Positions 28,068-35,782 of a stretch of 64,000 nucleotides of DNA are shown here, one piece after another. Positions within the stretch are counted from its first letter, which is position 1, and each line of letters starts with the position of its first letter. The notes beneath the pieces were generated by a model, which did not search any database, had not been told where the DNA came from, and was given only the letters and a program-made list of their open reading frames with translations. The position numbers were made by a program, and so were the translations under genes. The stretch comes from DRKI01 sp011051875 (GTDB taxonomy: Bacteria > Desulfobacterota > Desulfobulbia > Desulfobulbales > Desulfobulbaceae), in assembly GCA_026990385.1 (NCBI GenBank), contig JALXDL010000033.1, positions 12,349 to 76,348 of the forward strand. The letters run 5' to 3'.

Positions 28068-30146
28068 ATGAGCGGCAACACAAGAGAGCGACACGATACG
28101 ACCAACGACAAAGGCGCACCATCGGCAGATCCGAATCGATCCACCATCGAACGGTTGAAAAAGATCGCCGAACTGAGCATGACCCTTTCCGGAGAACCGG
28201 TTGATATCTTTCGAAAAATCGCCGCCATGATCGGTGAGCTTCTCGATGTCCGGATCGTCTGCCTCTCCGAGATCGACGACGGGAAGCTGAACTTTCTCAG
28301 CGTCTACCGGGCCGGTGAAGTCATGACCGATGCCGGCTCCTGCGTGCTCGCCAATACCCCCTGTTCCACAGTACAGGATACCCGTGACCTGCGGGTCTAT
28401 CATGATGTTGTCAACAAGTTTCCCAAAGCGATCTTTCTCAAGAAGCACAACGCCTACTCCTATTGCGGTTTTCCATCCCTGGACAGCGAGGGGAACGTGG
28501 TGGCCGTGATGTGCCTGCTCGATGATCACTACCACCCCTTTACCGAAGAGGACAAGGACCTGCTCCGGATCTTTGCCCAGCGGATCGGTGTGGAGGTGGA
28601 GCGGAAGAATCGGCTCGTACAGCAGAGAAAAGCGGAGCTGCGGATGGCCCGGCAGCAGGCCGAATTCGATGCCATTTTCAACGCCATCTCCGACTGTGTC
28701 GCCTTTATCGACCCCGACTTGCGGATCCTGCAGGTCAACCCCGCCCTGGGCCGGCAGTGCGGCTACACCATGGCAGAGCTTGCCGGCCGGGATATCGGCG
28801 GGCTGTGCGCCGACCCGGACGCCTCCCGCCTCCTGCGACAGAGCCTGCGATCCCCCGGCGCCGCAACGCGGCACCGGGTGCAGAAAATCCGCTACCGCCG
28901 GAAAAACGGCACCATCTTTGCCGGCGAGACCCTGGGCAGCAGGGTGGAAGAAAACGACAGCGGCCTGAGCGGCTATATCGTTATCTTCCGGGACATCACC
29001 GAGCGGGAGCGGCAGGAAGAGATCATCCGCCGTCTGGACCGCCTCGACTCCCTGGGCATCCTGGCCGGCGGCATTGCCCATGACTTCAACAATCTGCTCA
29101 CCGCTATCCTGGGCAACATCTCCCTGGCCTCCATGCATGCCACCCCAGAAGACCCTTCCGCCGAATACCTGCAGGACGCCGAAAAGGCGGCGGTCCGGGC
29201 CAGAAACCTGACCAACCAGCTCCTGACCTTCTCCAAGGGCGGCAAACCCATCAGGAAGCCCCTCTCCCTTCCACCCCTGCTCTCGGAATCCGCCTCCTTT
29301 GTTCTCAGCGGCTCCACTGTCCGCTGCCGCTTCGACATCCAGGACGACCTGTACCCCATCGAGGCTGATCCGGGCCAGTTGAGCCAGGTAATCAACAACC
29401 TGCTGATCAATGCCATGCAGGCCATGCCAGGGAGCGGAACCATCGAGGTCCGGTGCCGCAACATCTCCATCCGGCCCCACTCGGCCCTGCCACTCACTCC
29501 CGGGCCGTACGTCCTGATCACGGTCCGGGACCATGGCACCGGCATCCCGGAGAAATACCTGGACAGGATATTCGATCCCTATTTCACCACCAAGCAGAAA
29601 GGCAGCGGCCTCGGCCTGGCCACCTCTTCCTCCATCGTCTCCAGGCACGGCGGCTATATCGGGGTGGAATCGAAACGGGGCATGGGAACCAGTTTCCACA
29701 TCTATCTGCCAGCGGGCAGGGCAGGCGAGCCGCAGCACCGGGACAGCGCAAAACCGACCCCGGCCACCCACCACCGGATCCTGATCGTGGACGACGATGA
29801 ATCGGTGCGCAAGGTTGCGGCCGGGATACTCCGGGAACAGGGGTTCCACGTCGAAATCGCGGCCAGCGGGACAGAGGCGGTGGAGATCTACTCCAACTGC
29901 CGCGACCAGGGCCGGCGATTTGACCTGGTCATCATGGACCTGACCATCCCCGGCGGCATGGGTGGTCTGGAGACCATGGCAAAACTCAAGGAAATCGACC
30001 CGGAGATACGGGCCATCGTCTCCAGCGGCTATTCCAATGACCCGATCATGGCCGATCACGCTGCGCACGGCTTTGCCGGCGTCATCGCCAAACCCTACCG
30101 GCAGCACGAACTCATGGAGGTCATCTCCACAGTGCTCGCGTCCTGA
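28068..30146 (+). CDS. GAF-PAS hybrid sensor histidine kinase/response regulator
   Basis: 692 aa, cytoplasmic. It has a GAF domain (about 35-185), a PAS domain (195-315), a phosphoacceptor domain with H338 in LAGGIAHDFNNLL, an HATPase domain (about 430-545; RDHGTGIPEKYLDRIFDPYF and GSGLGLA) and a C-terminal receiver (about 568-692, ILIVDDDESV with the phospho-Asp in VIMDLTIPGG). No DNA-binding output is attached, so it probably feeds a phosphorelay. It starts 34 nt after the GGDEF-EAL gene, which suggests co-transcription. The start at 28068 lies beyond the upstream stop codon; in-frame codons before it overlap that gene. Confidence 0.9.
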   Translation: MSGNTRERHDTTNDKGAPSADPNRSTIERLKKIAELSMTLSGEPVDIFRKIAAMIGELLDVRIVCLSEIDDGKLNFLSVYRAGEVMTDAGSCVLANTPCSTVQDTRDLRVYHDVVNKFPKAIFLKKHNAYSYCGFPSLDSEGNVVAVMCLLDDHYHPFTEEDKDLLRIFAQRIGVEVERKNRLVQQRKAELRMARQQAEFDAIFNAISDCVAFIDPDLRILQVNPALGRQCGYTMAELAGRDIGGLCADPDASRLLRQSLRSPGAATRHRVQKIRYRRKNGTIFAGETLGSRVEENDSGLSGYIVIFRDITERERQEEIIRRLDRLDSLGILAGGIAHDFNNLLTAILGNISLASMHATPEDPSAEYLQDAEKAAVRARNLTNQLLTFSKGGKPIRKPLSLPPLLSESASFVLSGSTVRCRFDIQDDLYPIEADPGQLSQVINNLLINAMQAMPGSGTIEVRCRNISIRPHSALPLTPGPYVLITVRDHGTGIPEKYLDRIFDPYFTTKQKGSGLGLATSSSIVSRHGGYIGVESKRGMGTSFHIYLPAGRAGEPQHRDSAKPTPATHHRILIVDDDESVRKVAAGILREQGFHVEIAASGTEAVEIYSNCRDQGRRFDLVIMDLTIPGGMGGLETMAKLKEIDPEIRAIVSSGYSNDPIMADHAAHGFAGVIAKPYRQHELMEVISTVLAS

Positions 30147-30203
30147 AGCGGCCCTTGTTTTATGAAAATTTACCGCTTTCCACAGAGTTGCACAGCTTAT
30201 CCC

Positions 30204-30232
30204 TTGACCCCTGCCGAGAAAACCAATATGTA
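30204..30232 (+). promoter_or_regulatory. Sigma-70-type promoter of the LivJ-like gene
   Basis: TTGACC, a 17-nt spacer and TATGTA, placing transcription start near 30240, about 84 nt before the ATG at 30324. Confidence 0.5.
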
Positions 30233-30323
30233 TTACAAATAGCCTGTATGCCGTCACCCCTTGACGGTTTCAGCGCCCGCGCCTCCGGCGCTGACCGCAA
30301 TGCTCTGCCGCGCAGGAAATGCC

Positions 30324-31451
30324 ATGAAAACAGTTCCTTCCACATTGACATTTCTCGCCGCCCTGCTGCTCACCCTCTGTGCCGGCAGCGTCATGGCGGT
30401 GGAGCCTGTCAGGATCGGGGTCTGCTATCCCATGTCCGGTCCCTCCGCGGTCTACGGGCTGATCGGCAACAAGGGCCTGAAACTGGCGCAAAGAGAACGC
30501 CCCACGGTGCTCGGCCGGAGGGTGGAGATCTTCCTCGCCGACAACAGGTCGGACAGGACGGAAAGCGCCAGGGCCGTGGCCCGGCTGATCCGGACGAACA
30601 GGGTTGATGCGATCATCGGCGGTCTCACCTCTTCCAACACCATGGCAGGCGCACCGGTGGCCGAAAAGGCCTGTGTGCCCATGATCACTCCCTGGGCCAC
30701 CAATCCGGAGGTTACCAGGGGCAGGAAATGGATCTTCCGCGCCTGTTTCACCGATCCCTTCCAGGGCTATGTCGGCGCCAGGTTCGCCCGGGAACACCTG
30801 GAAGCCGAAAAGGCCGCCGTGCTCATCGACAACTCCCAGGACTACTGCGTGGGTATTGCCAACTTCTTCATAAAGAACTTCAGAGAGATGGGCGGGTCAA
30901 TCGTTACCAGGCTCAGCTACAACACCGGCGACCTGGACTTCACGGCCCAGCTCAAGGCCATCCGGGCCCGGCACCCGGACGTGATCTACTGCCCCGGCTA
31001 CTTCAAGGAACTGGCACTTATCGCCCGCCAGGCCCGCGAGGCCGGTATCGAGGCGCCGATCCTGGCCGGCGACGCCGCCCAGGCCGACGACCTGATCAAG
31101 ATCGGCGGCAAGGCCGTGGAAGGTCTCTCCTTCACCACCCATTTCGACGAACAGGGTGTCACCACCGAGGCTGGCAGACGGTTTGTCCGCGCCTTCCACG
31201 CCGCCTACCCGGACATCACCCCGGACTCGGTCGCTGCACTCTCCTACGACACCTACAACATCCTGCTCGACGCCATCGAACGGGCCGGCTCCATGGACCG
31301 GGAAAAGATCCGCCGGGAGTTGGAAAACACGAAGGACTTCCACGGCGTCACCGGCGTGATGACCATGAAGAACCACGACATGATCAAACCGGCCGTGATC
31401 CTCACCGTCAGAAACGGCATGTTCCGCTGGCTGACCACGGTCAACCCCTGA
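30324..31451 (+). CDS. Periplasmic ABC-type substrate-binding protein (LivJ/branched-chain amino-acid family), orphan
   Basis: 375 aa with a signal peptide (MKTVPSTLTFLAALLLTLCA, probable cleavage after VMA) and the type I periplasmic-binding fold (RIGVCYPMSGPSAVYG at the mature N-terminus, ILAGDAAQADDLI and ALSYDTYNILLDAI further on). AGGAA lies 7 nt before the ATG. No Liv permease or ATPase genes are adjacent; the gene instead follows a hybrid kinase, so it may present a ligand to a sensor or join a transporter encoded elsewhere (inference). The ligand cannot be deduced. Confidence 0.85.
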   Translation: MKTVPSTLTFLAALLLTLCAGSVMAVEPVRIGVCYPMSGPSAVYGLIGNKGLKLAQRERPTVLGRRVEIFLADNRSDRTESARAVARLIRTNRVDAIIGGLTSSNTMAGAPVAEKACVPMITPWATNPEVTRGRKWIFRACFTDPFQGYVGARFAREHLEAEKAAVLIDNSQDYCVGIANFFIKNFREMGGSIVTRLSYNTGDLDFTAQLKAIRARHPDVIYCPGYFKELALIARQAREAGIEAPILAGDAAQADDLIKIGGKAVEGLSFTTHFDEQGVTTEAGRRFVRAFHAAYPDITPDSVAALSYDTYNILLDAIERAGSMDREKIRRELENTKDFHGVTGVMTMKNHDMIKPAVILTVRNGMFRWLTTVNP

Positions 31452-31576
31452 CTGCCGGCAACAGTTCAACCAGCGCCCCATCTCCGTCCGATCGCAACTG
31501 ACTGCCACACCCTTTCCGCTGCCGCACCTCATCCGCGGCCCGGCAGGTGCAGGTGATCACCGTGCAGGGCACAACA

Positions 31577-33172
31577 TCACCCCCGGCGCCGGAAGATCAG
31601 CAGGGGAATCATCAGGGCCAGGCAGGCGATGCCGAACCGGTAGCCGCCGCGGACAAAAACCGTCTTGATCTCCAGCATGGGCACCTGGCCGGTCAGGGCC
31701 ATGGCCTGGAAGATGGGCGACTGCCTGATGATATTGCCGGCAGGACCGACAAAGCCCGAGATACCGGTGTTGGCGGCCCGGACCAGGGAACGTTTGGTCT
31801 CCACGGCCCGGAACACGGCCATGGCCATGGACTGGTAGGGGGCACTGGAACGGCCGTACCAGGCGTCGTTGGTCAGGTTGACCAGCAGGTTGGCGCCTCC
31901 GGCCACCTCGCGGCGGGCGATACCGGGAAAGATGGACTCGAAACAGATCAGCACTCCCGGCCGCATCCGTCCGGCCACCAGGGGCGCGGCCGAGCTTCCG
32001 GCGGTAAAATCGCCCACGCTCACCACCAGGGGATCGAGAAAGGGGAACAACCTGCGCAGGGGCACATACTCGCCAAAGGGGACCAGGTGCTGCTTGGAGT
32101 ACCGGCCGGCCACCCGGGCCGAGGGATCGAGCAGCAGGGCGGAGTTGAAGTAACGGACCCGGGGCTTTTCGCCGGACGCGGCAGGAACAAGGTCATAGGT
32201 CGGAGCGCCGGTGAGCAGCCAGACGTTCTGCCGGCGGACAAAGTCGGCCACCAGCCCGGCCAGGGGATCGCTTTGCAGATAGAAGGGCAGGGCCGTCTCC
32301 GGCCAGACCAGCAGCTCGGTGGTCCGCTGGCGCAGGGCGGCCGCGGAGAGGCTGGTATAGGTCTTCACCGTGGCCTCGCGATTGGCCGGGGTCCATTTGA
32401 CCCCCTGGTCGATATTGCCCTGGACCACGGTGACCCGAACCTGGAGGGCACGGCGCATGAGCGACGGCATGACCCGGTCGCGGAGCATGGAATAGCCGAA
32501 CACAAAGACCACCAGGCAGCCGGCGGCCAGGAGCAGGTGCCGTTCGGCACGCTGGTTCCAGCGGACGTCCCGCCGCTGCCGGTCCACGATGGCCACCACC
32601 AGTCCATTGACCAGGACCAGCCAGAAGCTCACCAGGTGATGACCGCCCAGGTCGGCGGCCTGGATCAGCATGGGCTGGCCATACAGGCCATAGGCCAGGT
32701 CCATCCATGGAAAACCGGTCAGGACCAGGCCGCGCATCTGCTCCAGCCCCACCCAGAACAGGGGCGCGGTCCAGACCAGGGTCGCCACCCATCGCTCCCG
32801 GTGCCAGGATCGGCCGGCCACCAGGCTGAGCAGGAAACAGAACAGGCCCGTGTAGAGGGCCATGTAAAGGGCGAGCAGAACCAGGGCCGCCACCGAGACC
32901 CAGACCGGCAGGCCGCCATAGCGGCCAAGGACGATGACGATCCAGTAGAGCAGGACCAGGTGATAGAGAAGTCCCGCCAGCAGGCCCATGCCGCCGCTGC
33001 GCAGGGGCGACAGGTAGAGGGTGCCGTAGAGGAGCGGGACCAGGGCGACGAAAAGCAGGGGCCACCAGCCGGCCGGGCCGGGCATGGCCAGCGAAAGCAG
33101 CAGGGCCGAGGCCAGGCCCATGGCAGCGGCGAAACCGCGCCCCTGCCGGTATGAAGCAGGCGGCCGGGGCAT
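31577..33172 (-). CDS. lnt: Apolipoprotein N-acyltransferase
   Basis: 531 aa inner-membrane enzyme that adds the third acyl chain to lipoproteins. About six N-terminal hydrophobic helices (residues 15-220) are followed by a periplasmic nitrilase-like domain with the catalytic triad E292 (VWPETALPF), K360 (SKQHLVPFGEY) and C410 (VLICFESIFPG). The ATG overlaps the corC stop (ATGA). Pairing of lnt with corC is a conserved arrangement, and the presence of lnt supports an outer-membrane organism. Confidence 0.95.
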   Translation of the reverse strand: MPRPPASYRQGRGFAAAMGLASALLLSLAMPGPAGWWPLLFVALVPLLYGTLYLSPLRSGGMGLLAGLLYHLVLLYWIVIVLGRYGGLPVWVSVAALVLLALYMALYTGLFCFLLSLVAGRSWHRERWVATLVWTAPLFWVGLEQMRGLVLTGFPWMDLAYGLYGQPMLIQAADLGGHHLVSFWLVLVNGLVVAIVDRQRRDVRWNQRAERHLLLAAGCLVVFVFGYSMLRDRVMPSLMRRALQVRVTVVQGNIDQGVKWTPANREATVKTYTSLSAAALRQRTTELLVWPETALPFYLQSDPLAGLVADFVRRQNVWLLTGAPTYDLVPAASGEKPRVRYFNSALLLDPSARVAGRYSKQHLVPFGEYVPLRRLFPFLDPLVVSVGDFTAGSSAAPLVAGRMRPGVLICFESIFPGIARREVAGGANLLVNLTNDAWYGRSSAPYQSMAMAVFRAVETKRSLVRAANTGISGFVGPAGNIIRQSPIFQAMALTGQVPMLEIKTVFVRGGYRFGIACLALMIPLLIFRRRG

Positions 33173-34032
33173 CAGATTTTCCTGATCCTGACGGTCCTGA
33201 TCCGCCGGGGATCGGCGGTCATGACCCGGAAGGAGAGCGGCGGCGCGTTGACCACGGTCCCGGCCTCCGGTACCCGCCCCAGGCGGTGAAGAATGAAACC
33301 GCCCACGGACTCGTAGGGACCGTCGGGCAGGAAGACACCGAAGTGCTCCTCCACCTCCTCGATATCGATCTTGGCGTCCACGATGATGGTCCGGTCGTCC
33401 ACTACCCGCAGTTCCCGTTCTTCCTGATCGTGCTCGTCGTCGATCTCGCCCACGATCTCCTCGATGATATCCTCCAGGGTGACCAAGCCGCGCACGCCGC
33501 CGAACTCGTCGGTGACAATGGCCATGTGCGTTTTCCTGGACTGGAACTCGCGCAGAAGCTCGGTGATGGGCTTGGACTCGGGAATAAAGTAGGGCGGATT
33601 GAAATACTCTTCCGGCCCCGTCCCATGCTCCATGTCATCCACGCAGAACCGGAGCAGGTCCTTGGCGTGCAGGATGCCGATGATCCGGTCCTGGGTGTCC
33701 TGGCAGATGGGGATCCTGGTATAGCCCTCATCGGTGATGAGCCGGATCAGGTCCTTCACCGAGGCGGAACGGTCGGCAATGACCATTTCGGCCGAGGGAG
33801 TCATGACCTCCGAGGCCACGGTCTCCCGGAAGTCGAAGATCGAGTTGATCAGCCGTTCCTCGTGGCGGCTGATCAGTCCCTGCTCTTCCCCTTCCTCGAG
33901 CAGTTCCTGGATTTCCTGCTCCAGCTCCTCGGTGGTGTCCGGCGTCCCGCGGAGGCGGAGCAGGGAGCGCAACCGCTGCCAAAAGCCCCGTCCCTCTCCT
34001 GTGCCGTTGTGCTGTGTCTGCTGGTCATCCAT
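33172..34032 (-). CDS. corC: CBS-pair/transporter-associated domain protein (CorC/HlyC family)
   Basis: 286 aa, soluble, without the membrane DUF21 domain of longer relatives. An acidic N-terminus is followed by two CBS domains (about 70-195; MTPSAEMVIADRSASV and MAIVTDEFGGVRGLVTLEDI) and a C-terminal CorC_HlyC domain (about 205-283). The family is linked to Mg/Co efflux and nucleotide sensing. It is translationally coupled to lnt. Confidence 0.92.
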   Translation of the reverse strand: MDDQQTQHNGTGEGRGFWQRLRSLLRLRGTPDTTEELEQEIQELLEEGEEQGLISRHEERLINSIFDFRETVASEVMTPSAEMVIADRSASVKDLIRLITDEGYTRIPICQDTQDRIIGILHAKDLLRFCVDDMEHGTGPEEYFNPPYFIPESKPITELLREFQSRKTHMAIVTDEFGGVRGLVTLEDIIEEIVGEIDDEHDQEERELRVVDDRTIIVDAKIDIEEVEEHFGVFLPDGPYESVGGFILHRLGRVPEAGTVVNAPPLSFRVMTADPRRIRTVRIRKI

Positions 34033-34108
34033 GGTCAGAATGCATCATACCCGGGTGAATCTACTCTTTTTTTCACTTTCTGGCTTTGCAAGTCGCACCA
34101 GGTAGAGT

Positions 34109-34137
34109 ACAGTAGTTCGTTTCATCTGTGAATACAA
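34109..34137 (-). promoter_or_regulatory. Sigma-70-type promoter of corC-lnt
   Basis: On the reverse strand, TTGTAT, a 17-nt spacer and TACTGT, about 75 nt upstream of the corC ATG. The rest of the 288-base divergent gap (34033-34320) holds an AT-rich patch near 34217-34238 that may be part of the accC promoter, but no clear hexamer pair is seen for it. Confidence 0.45.
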
Positions 34138-34320
34138 ATTCCCACGATTTATCCCGAACAGCCCCGCCCCTTCCCTGTGCAGGCGATACGGCCACCGGCG
34201 GCGGTGCCGGGAGAATTGCTTATATACCAATTATACACCACCCGGCGGCGGGAAGTGAGTACTTTGGCCGGCAGAACCCGGTCACCATTCCAGCCGCATG
34301 AATATATAAGAGGTTTTCGC

Positions 34321-35724
34321 GTGCAGGGCAAAGTACTGATCGCCAACCGCGGAGAGATCGCCATCCGGATCATGGAGGCCTGCCAGGGCCTGGGCCTGGA
34401 ATACGTGGTCGTCTACACCGACGCCGACCGTGATTCCGAGCATGTGCAGCGGAACCGGCTCCAGGGGCCGGACCAGAATGCCTGGCGGGTCACCAGCTAC
34501 ACCGACCCCAACGATATCCTGGCCGTGGCCGATCATACCGGGTGCACCGCCATCCACCCGGGTTACGGTTTCTTTTCTGAGGATTTCCGCTTCGCCCGCA
34601 GGGTCACGATCCGCGACCGGCCCCTGACCTTCATCGGGCCGGGCTGGGAGGTGATCAAGAACCTGGGCGACAAGATCAACACCAAGCGGGTCGCCAACCG
34701 GCTCGGCATCCCCACCATCCCGGGCACCGACGCCCCCATCTACAACGAGATGGAGGCCGAGGAAATCGCCCAGCATCTCTTCGACGTCCAGGAGGACGAA
34801 GAGATCGACCAGCCGGCCGTCCTGATCAAGGCCGCGGCCGGCGGCGGCGGCATGGGCATCGAGGAGGTCAACCGCATCGAACAGTTCCGCCGCGTCTACC
34901 GCCAGGTGCAGAACTATGCCAAGCGCCAGTTCGGAGACGGCGGCGTGCTCATCGAGCAGCGGCTGCGTGACTTCAACCACCTGGAGGTGCAGCTCCTCTG
35001 CTCCCGCCACAACGAGCGGGTCCACTTCGGCTCCCGCAACTGTACCATCCAGTCCACGGGCCGCCAGAAACGGATCGAGGCCGCGCCCGGATTCGACGAC
35101 TCCTGCTACAACTATTCCTTTGATGCGCCCGGAGTGCTGGACCGGATCGTCGAATACTCGCTGCGCCTGGCCGATCATGTCGGCTACGACAACGTCGGCA
35201 CCTGGGAATGGATCGTCAGCCGGAGCGGCAAGCCCTACCTGCTGGAGGTCAATACCCGCATCCAGGTGGAAAACGATGTCTCGGCCAGGATCAGTTACCT
35301 GAACGGCAGACACCCCAACCTGATCCGCGAACAGATCCGGCTGGCCCTGGGCGAGCCCATGGGATACTCCCAGGAGGATATCGAGTTCCGCGGCGCCTCC
35401 ATCGAGCTGCGGATCGTGGCCGAGGACACCAGGCGCGACTTCGCGCCCTGGATCGGCACCATCACCCGCTTCGACCTGCCGCGCCACGACTGGTCTGCCG
35501 TCTACACCCATGTCCCCTCGGACCGACCCTACCCGATCCCCAGCGAATACGATCCCAACCTGGCGCTTGCCCTGGTCTGGGGTGACTCCATGAACCAGGC
35601 CAAGCAGCGGGCCCTCGAGTTCATCGAACAGGCAAGGATCGAGGGGACCGACTCCGCGGGCGGCGGTATCATCACCAACCTGGACTATCTCCGCGACAAT
35701 CTCGACCGGCTGCTGACCTTCTGA
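34321..35724 (+). CDS. accC: Acetyl/acyl-CoA carboxylase, biotin carboxylase subunit
   Basis: 467 aa ATP-grasp enzyme that carboxylates the biotin of a carrier protein. Family segments: KVLIANRGEIAIRIMEAC at the N-terminus, KAAAGGGGMG (ATP loop), LEVQLL, and LEVNTRIQVEN, which keeps the catalytic E, R, Q, V and E. It is divergent: the segment usually reading CSxQRRHQK is CTIQSTGRQK with one extra residue, and VEHPVTE is replaced by VENDVSA. The GTG at 34321 has AAGAGG upstream and matches the family start. No biotin carrier gene is nearby. The carboxyltransferase follows 58 nt downstream, so the two form one operon. Confidence 0.88.
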   Translation: MQGKVLIANRGEIAIRIMEACQGLGLEYVVVYTDADRDSEHVQRNRLQGPDQNAWRVTSYTDPNDILAVADHTGCTAIHPGYGFFSEDFRFARRVTIRDRPLTFIGPGWEVIKNLGDKINTKRVANRLGIPTIPGTDAPIYNEMEAEEIAQHLFDVQEDEEIDQPAVLIKAAAGGGGMGIEEVNRIEQFRRVYRQVQNYAKRQFGDGGVLIEQRLRDFNHLEVQLLCSRHNERVHFGSRNCTIQSTGRQKRIEAAPGFDDSCYNYSFDAPGVLDRIVEYSLRLADHVGYDNVGTWEWIVSRSGKPYLLEVNTRIQVENDVSARISYLNGRHPNLIREQIRLALGEPMGYSQEDIEFRGASIELRIVAEDTRRDFAPWIGTITRFDLPRHDWSAVYTHVPSDRPYPIPSEYDPNLALALVWGDSMNQAKQRALEFIEQARIEGTDSAGGGIITNLDYLRDNLDRLLTF

Positions 35725-35782
35725 GCCGGCCTGCGCCGGCAAGAACGGCACATTCGTCTGCCGGGCAGCCCGATGACACGAT

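Noticed and set aside
25529..28228. 899-codon minus-strand frame opposite the GGDEF-EAL gene
   Set aside because: It mirrors the coding strand and lacks domains; the plus strand has intact GGDEF and EAL.
34200..34240. Sigma-54 promoter for accC
   Set aside because: A GG...TTGCT pattern is present but the spacing does not match the -24/-12 consensus.
34177..34320. In-frame extension of the biotin carboxylase upstream of the GTG
   Set aside because: The family starts at the VQGKVLIANRGE segment and GAGG precedes the GTG; the extension is not conserved-looking.
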